Under the pieces are notes generated by a model. The model was not told the origin of the DNA, made no database searches, and saw only the letters and a program-made list of their open reading frames with translations. From Gordionus sp. m RMFG-2023 (Eukaryota > Nematomorpha > Gordioida > Chordodea > Parachordodidae), in assembly GCF_954871325.1 (NCBI RefSeq), contig NC_088775.1:81941561-82005560 (forward strand): a stretch of 64,000 nt of DNA. Direction: 5' to 3'. Position 1 is the first letter of the stretch, and each line of letters begins with the position of its first letter. Of the stretch, positions 11,001-23,000 are shown in pieces. The translations under genes were made by a program, and so were the position numbers.

Positions 11001-14000
11001 CGCTTATTATTTAAAAAATACATGTAAAAAGCTAATATTTTGAGAATATTATATTGAATTTATAAAAATTATAAAACTGTTATTTATAAAAATGGATATT
11101 TTGAGCATATACTATATTTTATATTGCATTTATAAAAATAAAACTAATATTCATAAAAATGGTAATAATATTTGTCATATACTATATTTTATATTACATT
11201 TAAAAAAAATAAAACTAATATTTAATTTATAAAAATGGAAAATATTTTGAGAATATAATATATTGTATTTAATTTACTATTTAATTTATAAATTAAATAA
11301 ATCGCTATTTAAAAAAATGCATGTATAATAAATAGTATTTTGAAAATATAATCTAATTGCACAATATTAATATAATTTATTTTATAATATAAATTTTTAA
11401 CAAAAGAAGATAATTGTATTATATAATATTGTAAAAAAAATAATGAAAAATGTTGGATTAAAAACTTTCTTGACTCAAGGTAAATATAATAAATGCAATA
11501 AATATTTGACAGTTTGCTAAGTAAAAAACCAGCATGATTGACGAAACCCTATACTCAAGAAAGATATTAAAAATTCACAAACTATCACGAAGAAAGAGAA
11601 GCATATCTACCTTTTCAGGTTGAAGATTACTTATTCTTTCTTCAAGAATTCTCCCAGTAGTGGAAAAATTCCGCTCACAGCTTGCACTTAAAGCAGAATT
11701 CGCTTTGATGAGCCGCCCACCACTCTAACAAATTATCCACCTTAAATGTTTCATCTATTTTTTTATTTATGTAATTATAATATTCATCATCGGGTATTGA
11801 CATATTACCAGAATTACCATCGCCCCATTTGTCATAAAACGATTCAGTTTGTTTAACAACAGTCGTAATTTGACTGGTCGATGGTATTTCATTTACTTCC
11901 TGAGCCTCTTGTAATTTAATATAATCTTTTATATAGTTTTCCGTCATCTTGCGATCTGTCCCTTACTACATACGTAATTGCTTGAATTTGGGACAGAGAA
12001 AAAGAGAAATAAAATGATACTTGTGTAAAACAAATTTTTCAATTAAAAAATGCTTTATATTAAGTAAAATCAATTTTATTTCTCCTTTTTCGCTTTGAAA
12101 GGGTAATACAAACTTCAAGAAGTGATATTCCTTTATTTGATTGTTTTGGTAAAATGAATCCCGGAAAATAATTCCCCGGAAAATAAATCCCCAGGATAAT
12201 AATTCCCCGGAAAAAAATTCCTCAGAAAATAATTCCCAGGTAAATAATTCTCCGGAAAAAAAATCCCCGGAATAAAATTCCCCTGGAAAATAATTCCCCG
12301 GAAAAAATTTCCCCACTATAGATTGAATTGCTAATGCATTGCTAAACTGCATTGCTAAAAGGCAATCAATCATTATCAACTATAAATCAATCAAAAATTT
12401 ATTACGTATATTTTTTTAATGATAATTTTTTAAATTTTTTTTAAATTATATTTAAATCATTTTTTTATTATAAATGAAGAATACTGATTAAATGATATAG
12501 TATATAATTTTATTTTTATTTAATATTATTAATAAGAAATTTATTTTTCTAGCTTATTAAAACAAATATACATTTTATTCAATTTTAAAAATTAACAAAT
12601 ATATATCCGTAAGAGGGCGTTATATGTTTTAATATGTATCATTTTAGGAAACCGGAATGATGATTGGATAGCATTTTTTTTATATTTGGGTATATATATA
12701 CATATGAAAAACCTAAAAATTAAAAATTTTTTTTAGGTTTCTTTGATGTTTAATGAGTAGGTTTAGAATAGTAAAACAATGGAAATTTTTTAAAGTAAAT
12801 ATTGCTGGCGTTATTTATCAAAATCTCTTCATTTTTGTTTTATACGTGTATATTTACGTGCTAAGCATTATTCTAAAAAATATTTTGAAAATAATTTGAT
12901 TTGACCGATTGCCGAGCTCAAAACCGATCACTCACTAAATATTCGATTGACCAAATTTATTAGGAATATAATTTGAAAAATGTTGATTTTCGTTTTATAT
13001 ATCTATAAATACGTATAAAACATAATCCTAATAATTCTTCAGAATTAATTTTATCAAAATTTTTAAATATTTTATTTGAGAATTATTATTTCGTTGATTT
13101 ATTTATAGGGAATTTTTTCTCCTAATTTTGTAATTTTAATTATCTTAAAAACGGAGATTTTTTTTCCGGGGAATTATTTTTCTAGATTCTTTTTTAATAT
13201 AGCTTACATTTAATATATTTATTGTAGCTTTCGTTCTCTTCGCTACACTGCACAAGGTACGATTCCCAAACAATTTATTTTAAATGAAATAGTTACATTT
13301 CTCATATTTAAATAAATATATTATGCTAAGCTAACCTATCTCATATTTTACTTTTAATAAACCTTTTATCGGTCCGTTGTCTCACCCCCTCCTTCATTAT
13401 TATATAGGATTTAACTTGTAATATACAATAAATTTATTGAATTTAAAACAAATTAAACAATAACATAAAATTTATCGAATTTAAAAACATTTAATGGTAA
13501 ATCTAAATATATTTCCGCGAATATGAAGTTGATGATTTATTTTCAAAAAAGATACTCCAGCAGTAGTCCGCCAACATATTTATACGATTCTTGCCGGGAA
13601 TTTAAATTGAAAACTTAAGACCCCCCAGAACGAAATTCTTTACCATTTTTCTCAAAAAGCAATCGATAAAAAATTATAAAAATTAATAAATTTATAAGGA
13701 AATATAAATCTAACACTATCACCAATTTTCAGGGATTTTCATTTGATACCTTTTAAAATATATCCGTATTACCATTTTTGAGATTTCGAAAAGTTGCCTT
13801 TATACGATAATATTTTTAAAACTTGACGTGAAGGGAAAACTTAGAAAACGAATTCGAACTCAATGTCAAATTCTGCACCAAAACTTGTTTTTATTTATTT
13901 TTTCTCCCATTTTTCTTGTCACACAGTACAATTAATAAAAATTGATAAAGACATAAATATTAAATAAAACCTATACAATAATTTTAATCTATATTTTTTC

Positions 14001-17000
14001 AACTTTTAGGTAGAGATATCAACATCCAAGGATGTTTTTATCATCTAACTCAATCAACTCATAGAAAGATTCAGGAATTGGGGTTAGAATCATCATATCG
14101 GAATGATCCAATGTTATGCTTATTTGCAGCTATGATCGATGGATTAGCATTCTTACCTATACACGATGTCAAACGAGGTATGGAGTATTTAAAAATCATT
14201 GTATCGGATGAAAACAAAGAATTATTGTTTTATTTTGATAAAAATTATGTGAATGGAGAATTGAGACATGGGAAAAACTCTCAAAGGCAAGTAGAGCCAT
14301 TGTTCCCACCAGAAACATGGAATGTGTTCAATGTTACGATTGCTGGGGAAAATCGAACAAACAATGTACGTGAAGGATGGAATAACCGATTTAAGCATAT
14401 TGTAGGCAACAAAAAACCGAAGATATGGGAACTACTCGAAAAAATAAGGATGGAAATAGCGGTTGATATGGGAAAAATCGGCCAATGGAATATTGGGACA
14501 TACACTCCCAAAAAAAATCGTATTTATGCAACGAAACAAACTATTTTAAAAAATTTATGCATTGATTATTTAGAAGAGAGAAGGGACTTGCCCAATTTTC
14601 TCTCTTCAATTGGAGAACATATACGTTCTAGAATTGTTTCTTTTTAATAATATAATTTATTATTCTATATATCATTTAATAAAATTATAATTATTTCTTT
14701 TCTGTAACTTTTGAAAAAAATTCATAAGCAAAATAATAATTGTTAGATTAGAAAAATATAATACTCACTGCTGATAATCACCTCTGGATGTATTTTGATT
14801 AAAGTGGTCAGCATTTTTCATTACTTTTGGCAGTATTTAATTAAAATTGGGCAGTAAAAAATATAATTTTGCAAGTTTTATAGTGATTTTGTATTCAGTC
14901 AGTTAAATTCTTAAAGTAGGTAAATACTTCAGTAAAATAATATTTATCAAATAGAGGGTATCAGATTGAATTGCTAATTTCCTATTTAGCCACAAAATTT
15001 ATAAAATTATATTATTTAATAGCTTATCCTTGTAAAAACAAAAAGGGGCGCTATTTAAGAGTCAGTAAACTGTGAAAAGCCTTTTACCATATTTCTAAAA
15101 AAATGATTAAAATTTGTGTAAAAATAATTTTTCAATAAATACCTAAAAGTTGATGAAAGTGTGTAAAGGTGAACTAGATTTATTTAACTTTCGTTTTATT
15201 ATTTAAAATCTCAAATCCTCGAAGAAATTTGACTTTAAAAAACATTTCTATTTAATTAAATACTGCAGAGCAGATCCGGGTCACGGGATTTTTTTTCCGG
15301 GGAATTATTTTCCTAGATTCAAATTTACTAGTAATATAATTTGAAAATTGTTCATTTTTGTTTTATATATCTATAAATACATATAAAACATAATCCCAAA
15401 AAATATTTTAAAAATATCGTGGTTTGGCGGATAACCGACTCGTATATGTTTTACTCGTAATTATAGATATATAAAACAAAAAATGAACATTTTTCGAATC
15501 ATATTACTAGTAAATTTTATCAATCGAATATTTAGTAAGTGGGGTTTTGAGCTCGGCAATCAGTCAAATCAAATTATTTTCAAAATATTTTTTAGGATAA
15601 TGCTTAGCACGTATATATATACGCGTATAATACAAAAATAAAGATTTTTCCATGGATAACGCCAGCAATGCAGTATTTGGTCATTCGGTCGGTTTTCGGG
15701 TCAAATCACGATATTTTTAAAATATTTTTTGGAATTATGTTTTATACGTATTTATAGATACATAAAACAAAAATCAACATTTTTCAATTTATCTTAATAG
15801 CAAATTTGATCAATCAAATATTTAATAAGTGGTCGGTTTTGAACTCGGCAATCGGTCAAATCAAATTATTTTCAAAATATTATTTAGAATAATGCTTAGC
15901 ACGTAAATATACACGTATAAAACAAAAATGAAGAGATTTTGATAAATAACGCCAGCAATATTTACTTTAAAAAATTTCCATTGTTTTACTATTCTAAACC
16001 TACTCATTAAACATCAAAGAAACCTAAAAAAAATTTTTAATTTTTAGGTTTTTCATATGTATATATATACCCAAATATAAAAAAAGTGCTATCCAATCAT
16101 CATTCCGGTTTCCTAAAATGATACATATTCAAACATATAACGCCCTCTTACGGATATATATTTGTTAATTTTTAAAATTAAATAAAATGTATATTTGTTT
16201 TAATGGTTAGGGTCCGCCAGATCGTATGAACATTTATGAAAAAACGTCAAATGACCTAAAATGGCCACAAATATATTTGAAGCGATTTTAATATTTGTAT
16301 AATTTTGAAATGATGTAACAGATTAGACAAATAAATTAAAATATACTTTTTATTTTAAATAAAATTAAATATAAATGTAAATTGCTAAATGGTAATTAAT
16401 ATAGATTATATACAATTAATATTATAATAATTGTATATAAAATATATGATCATATTTTATATTAATAATAGATAAAAAATTTAATTAATTAAGATAATAT
16501 ATTATAAATTGCAGATAATTTACAATATTTTAGAAAACTCTTCTAGATCTATTAATATATAACAGACAGCATGATTATACTATAAATATATCTTTAAATC
16601 AGTGACGAAGCAAAATAAAAAAATTCTTATTTTTTTTATTATATTTTTTTTCCTTACTTAATTAATGTTTAATAATTGTAATTATGTTATTGAAAATTTA
16701 TTATGATTATCAGAGTTGTATAAAAAGTATATGCATCTATATACTATTTCAAAGGTATCTGTTTATAGATACTTTTTAAGATACATTTTGATATACTTTT
16801 ATTTAACGCCTTTTTATCTAAAAAATAAAAATATTTAGATGCAAATTTTATGTTATATGTATGAGCATATAATTTAAATTAATATATATTATAAAAATAT
16901 TAAGACTAATATAATAAAAAAATATATATATAATATTAAACTCATATATAGAAAAAGATATAAATATCATTTTTTTCCCCATTATCTATAGATATCAGTT

Positions 17001-20000
17001 CAAGATTGTGAAAGATATTCTTATCATGCAAAGGAATTTATAAATCCTTGCTTAGACATGACGCCTATTAATTATAAACAATACCCGTTGGGCAGGTCAT
17101 CCGGAAAAAGAATCTAGATACAGATACTTTGTGAAAAAATGAATCTTAGATATATCTTTTTCAAAATATCAAAAAGATACAAGATAAAAGATACTTGTAT
17201 CTTTTATACTTCTAAATTATCATTACCAATTAAATTAGAATAGTTTGTAAAATACAGTTTTTATTATTTATTTGTGAAGAACATAACATTCATATAATAA
17301 GAATGAATATTTACAATAATTACTAAAATATCTAATGATGAGTTGATTATAATAATCAGGTATTTTAATATTAGTATTAGCCCATTCTTAGCATAGATGA
17401 AGGGAGACTAGTATTTTTAATGGGAGTTGAAATATTAATTTGCAAAAGAGTATTTAAAATAAATTCATTATTTTATAAGATAATCAAATTTTTCAAATAT
17501 TTATAATTGGACTTTTGCCGTTTCGGCATACTTAACATTGTGCCAAAACTAAATAACCTTTCAATTGGAGCTGATGAAGGTATTGCAGTATTATATTTAT
17601 AAAAAATTTCCCATTATATTCAAATCATACTTATTAAAAATTTCAAAAAGATACTGAGTACAAGATAAAAATATTTTTGACTTCGATTGAAAAAAAGTTA
17701 TTAAAAAATTTAAAATCTAGCAATAACTATTATAATTCTGTGTTTGATCATTTTACTCAAAAACAAAAACGAATTATACTTATTTATATATTTTAATCTT
17801 TTTATGGTTTGACTAAAAATAAAAATTCTATTGCTTCCCTAGTAGTGAATTTGACGCTTCGTCACTGCTTTGAAACTATATAAATATTGAAGTTTATCAT
17901 AAGTACTCTAAAATTTAAGTGGCATGCTTTTACCTGGTAAGAAAATTCAACTTATTTAAGAATGAACATAAAGTAGTAATAATAATTTTAGGGATTTATT
18001 TATTATTTATGTCATAAAAAATTTTAAATATATAATATATATTTTGTAAACAATATTAAAAATAATATATTTCCATTGCGATTATAATAAGTTAACATAT
18101 TAGTATAGCGCTAATATGATTAAAACATGGTATGGAAATTTATTAAAAATGGTTTAGTGCGTGTTAACTATATAAATAAAATGTCGATGACGAAACAATA
18201 TGATAAGGTATATGTAAAAAAAAATTAAAAACTATAAATTTTGAAAATGACGTATACCACCTCTGTCAAATCCGACTATAAATACTCGGATTAATAGTAA
18301 TGTTATCCTTTATTGACAATATAAAACAATATAGTTAGACAATGGCAGAAAAATTAGAGTGATTTGATTTTTTTGAATATAAAAATTTTGATATTTTCTC
18401 CAAATATTCTATAGGGGTAAAAAAACCTCCACAGTATAGTATTATATTTTCCTTAATTTTATCGTCTAATATACAATATATTTTTTTTTCTTTCCGTAAC
18501 CTTTCTGCCATCATCTAATTGGATTAATTTCAAGTCCATATCTTGTTCTATAATTTTTATGGTGTCAATAAAGAGATAAATATTAGGATGCGAATAAGGA
18601 ATGTATTCCCTTAATGAACGATGAAACCCTTCCACATGGTTATTCGTCCTCACGCCCCTAATATCAAATGTATTCCACATTTGATATTTAAATTTTGCAT
18701 TAAAATTAATCCAAGTATTTTCAAAATAGTTTAAAAAATCATGTATTGAATTTATTCTAAAAACTTCAGCTTGTCGCCGAAGATCGTTAATTAAAAATTG
18801 CACATCCCTTTCTAACAAAAAAGGAATGGCCATTATAATTCGAAAAAATTTTTTTATTTCAATATTTTGTCTAAATAGTCGGGTTAGATGACTATCTTGA
18901 ATGCGCCTAATAACGCACTGACAGAAGTGGAAATAACAGCCCTTAACTATAATAGTGCGAAAAACAACTTTAAGGGCTAAGTATACGCCAATTTCAAAAT
19001 CAATAGTGGCAAAACGGGGGGAAAAAAATAACCCTAAAGATAAACAATGATTTTTTAATAATAAAAACATATTTAAATAAGTATTTTTATATTTATCTGG
19101 CAATAAAATATAGCACAAATAATTAAAGTATGATTAATTAAAATAGAGAAAGTATAAAATTGTTTAAATAATTTAGGAGAGGCATTAAAAGTACCGTCTA
19201 AAAAAATTTTTTCAGCCAAACATAGGCGTGATAAAAGTTTATAAGTTGTAAAAATAAATATTTTATTATCTTCACTATTAAAAAATAAAAACTGTCTCCG
19301 ATCAATTGTTAATTTGTGTTCATCATGTAAAATAATACTGGAATTATTTATAGGGAATGAAGGTCTAGTTGACTGAACAACTCGACCCATTATAGATTTC
19401 ACCGCCAAAAATGTTGGCAAAGTCTTTGGATGATTTATACAATATAAATCTAATTTTCTTGTCCTCATGACTTTTTGATAAATTTTTAGAATACTCAAAT
19501 GAGTATCTATATTTATTTGGTCTTTTAGAAGATTTATTGTTACAAGAAAGTGGTAATACTCCTCGTCATCGAGGTGGTTATGTGTTTGGGTCACAGTAAA
19601 ATGTGACCCAAATTTACCCCTACCCTTACAAGTATTCTTTCGGCATTTGTAATATAGGTCGCCGAAATCATGGCTGTATAAATATTTGTTATAATATATC
19701 ATTTTTTTGTTGTTTTTTGATGTTATAAAACTATATTGATTGTTTTGAATGATAGCTATGTTTAAAAATGATATAAATATCCATAAGATACTATTTACTT
19801 GGACTATTGATAATTCTGTTATGGGCATCTATTTCTTCCATTACCTCTGGGTTCATAACTTTGTTAAAAAATTGATAGCACAAATATATAATTGAAATTT
19901 ACTTGGACTATTTGTGATGTCCAAAACTTGTAGATTAAGAGCTTTAAAAAATTATTGTAAATATATATATGATATTTTACTTTGGCATTCTGCAGTGCAT

Positions 20001-23000
20001 ACATTTGATGCTATAATATAAATACACATGATTCAGTAATTAAGTTTTTAATTTTTTATACTTGGTGAAAATAATGATATATATGTCTGTGTAGAGGCGT
20101 CCATTAATAGAGCATTGTCAGCTAAAATATATTTATATGAAATATTTAGCTATAAAAATCACTTTGTGTTGATATCGATATATATCTTTTCTTAGGGCAA
20201 TCAGAGTCTTAAAGAAATAAAAATTTGAGCATATAAGATAATATAAATCACAATTATTTACCTTGAACAGGGAGTTTCATAGATGGACCTTGAAAGTCAG
20301 AGATTAGACTTAGAGAATCATCTAAATTGGAATATTAATTGGATAATATATGGTAAGATATTTATACCTATAATTTGAGTATTTAAAATAATTTATAAAT
20401 CACAATTATTTACCTTGAACAGGGAGTTTCATAGATGGACCTTGAAAGTCAGAGGTTAGACTTAGAGAATCATCTAAATTGGAATATTAATTGGATAATA
20501 TATGGTAAAATATTTATACCTATAATTTGAGTATTTAAAATAATTTATAAATCACAATTATTTACCTTGAACAGGGAGTTTTATAGATGGACCTTGAAAG
20601 TCAGAGGTTAGACTTAGAGAATCATCTAAATTGGAATATTAATTGGATAATATATGGTAAAATATTTATAACTATTTACTTTGAATTGGCTTGCATGTTT
20701 CTAAATGTTTTACAGTGATACTAAATTCAGTATTACTAAATTTAGCTCTTCCTCCACATCTTCTTCTGCATGTGTAATATATAGCGTTCTTTCCATATTT
20801 ATGGAAGATATAATCATATCCTGCATAAATTATGCAATCTTTATTTTTACTAGTTTTCTAAAAAAATTAATTATTATATGCAAATTAAATAATATATACT
20901 TTAATTTCCAATTTTCTTATTGATAATTGTTGCGATTTAGCATTAATCTCTTGGATTTTCATAATTATTTTGGGAACAAACTACTTTGGGAACGAACTAT
21001 TGCAAATTGGCTTTTTTTTGGGAACGAACTATTGCAATTACGACAAAAAACCTATTTCCTAAATTTTCATACGAATTAGAGGGACGATCGTTTTAATAAG
21101 CTAGAAAAATAAATTTCTTATTAATGATATTAAATAAAAATAAAATTATATACTATATCATTTAATCAGTATTCTTCATTTATAATAAAAAAATGATTTA
21201 AATATATTTTAAAAAAAGTTTAAAAAATTATCATTAAAAAAATATACGTAATAAATTTTTGATTGATTTATAATTGATAATGATTGATTGCCTTTTAGCA
21301 ATGCAGTTTAGCAATGCATTAGCAATTCAATGTATAGTGGGGAAATTTTTTCCGGGGAATTATTTTCCAGGGGAATTTTATTCCGGGGATTTTTTTTCCG
21401 GAGAATTATTTACTCTGGGGAATTTTTTTCCGGGGAATTATTTTCCGGGTATTTTTTTTCCGGGGAATTAATTTCCGGGGAATTAATTTTCCGGGAATTT
21501 ATTTTCCAGGGATTAATTTCCGGGGATTTTTTTTCCGGGAATTTTTTTCCGGAGAATTATTTTCCGCTTACCTGAAAAATCAGTATTTACAGCCCTAATT
21601 ATTAGAGTTCTACCCTCCACCTCCACTCCATTTTTGCTCAAAAATTGATAAGATTAAATAATTATTCATTAGAGATATCTCAGCCCCTTTACAAGGGAGG
21701 AAAAAACTTTAATAATTAATTTAAAATATTTTTTTATATAATACTTCATTTTTTAAAAAAATCGATTTCATGTAAAAAAATGATTAACTTGGAATTAGAA
21801 CTATAGATCTGTAAATCACGGCCCGAACCGGCAGGGTCTATTTTTTAATAAAATAATTTTGGTTCGGGCCTATATTTTTAATTATGATATTATTACATTT
21901 TGTCGAATAAATAAATAATATCTTAAAATTCTTGCAAAAACAAGGCGCTAATATTTTTTTTAAAATCAAAAATAATATTAAATTTTTCTATATTTAAATA
22001 AATTCTGGCCGTGCCTGGCTGACAAATATTTTTCTGGATCGGCTGGTCAAATTTTTAAAAAAAAATTTGGGCCGGGCCGTGTTTGAAAAATTAGGCAGAT
22101 GCAGATCACTAATTAGAACACCCCCCCCCCCCCCCAACCAAAGAATAATATCACGATATGTTAAATCTCTTAAAAAGATAGTGGATTGGGCTAAAAATGA
22201 TTTTTTTAAATATAGTGTAATAGAGATCTAAGGACGTCGCCTTCCGGAACTAATGAGCTATTATGTGTTATCCAGTATTTTGCAAAATGCTTTTTTTTCG
22301 ATAAATGAATTATTCAATACTATATTTTTTTATATATAAACAAATGTTAAATTATAATCTAGAATGATCATTTATTTGCATTATTGCATTGTGATTTCCT
22401 ATATAAAATATACAATAAATTCTCCTTTTTTAAAAAAAAAATGCTTTAAGCCTACGATATATTTAACTTTTATTTAAAATTGAAAGCTTAAAAAAAATTG
22501 TTTTTAGGCCGAATCTTTAGAACAACTAACTACATCTTTAATTGAACAACAACAAAAATTGAGGAAAGAATTTGGCCAGGAATTACATGTCATGATTGAA
22601 AAAGAGCAAACTAAATGGAATAATGATAACCGTAGAGAAGTAAAGTTTTACTGCTTTTTTTTATTTGGGAAAATTAGCTAAATTTTATACATCGGGGAAT
22701 GGATTTATTTAATTTGCAATCATTATAATAATTTAAGAATTAATATTAATAAATAAAAAAGATGATTATTTGATAGTTTTTATATCAATCAGCTGTTAAT
22801 CAATGACTTTTTAGCCCAATATAATTTGCACCTAACATTAAAATTTAAAATTAAGATTAGTCATTGTATAACTCTTAACATAAATTATTATATGAGTGCT
22901 AAAATTCCTTGCTTCGATTTTTGATGAAAAATGATCACAAAATAATTTGCGTTCTTTAGCTTTTCATCAGTTGTTTATCTCAAATTTCTACTTATTGTAA

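Larger units (their letters stand above)
16205..21089 (-). mobile_element. Second MULE (FLYWCH type) inserted in the right arm of MULE-1
   Basis: The right arm of MULE-1 is continuous in sequence across this block once it is removed. The direct repeat GTTTTAAT stands at 16197-16204 and 21090-21097 as an 8-bp target duplication. The ends are only weakly inverted: TCGTATGAA occurs 15-17 bases inside both termini. It carries a FLYWCH-MULE transposase on the minus strand, a 152-bp tandem repeat near its 5' side, and a nested hAT at 16600-17867. Confidence 0.75.
12156..21567 (+). mobile_element. Large MULE with long repeat-filled inverted arms (MULE-1)
   Basis: Inverted arms define this element. 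The left arm runs from 12156 to about 13085. The right arm is the same sequence reversed, now split into about 15640-16203 and 21090-21567 by the insertion of a second MULE. The outermost 150-230 bp of each arm is a tandem array of a roughly 15-bp unit close to TTCCCCGGAAAATAA (about 12156-12318 and 21339-21567). The core carries the C-terminal part of a MULE transposase at 14010-14647. Additional direct copies of the CCGGGGAATTATTTT motif occur near 13165 and 15290. No clear outer target duplication was found. The left half of the transposase is missing, so it is not autonomous as seen. Confidence 0.7.

Noticed and set aside
11966-12379. Open frame translating to repeated FFPGNYFPGEFYSGDFFSGE-like peptides, and its mirror at 21274-21575
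   Set aside because: They are the CCGG-type tandem repeats of the MULE-1 arms read in frame; they start and end with the repeat and have no conserved domain.
12156-21567. One single element with MULE-1 and the FLYWCH transposase as its two genes
   Set aside because: The right arm becomes continuous when 16205-21089 is removed and an 8-bp duplication flanks that block, so two separate insertions explain it better.
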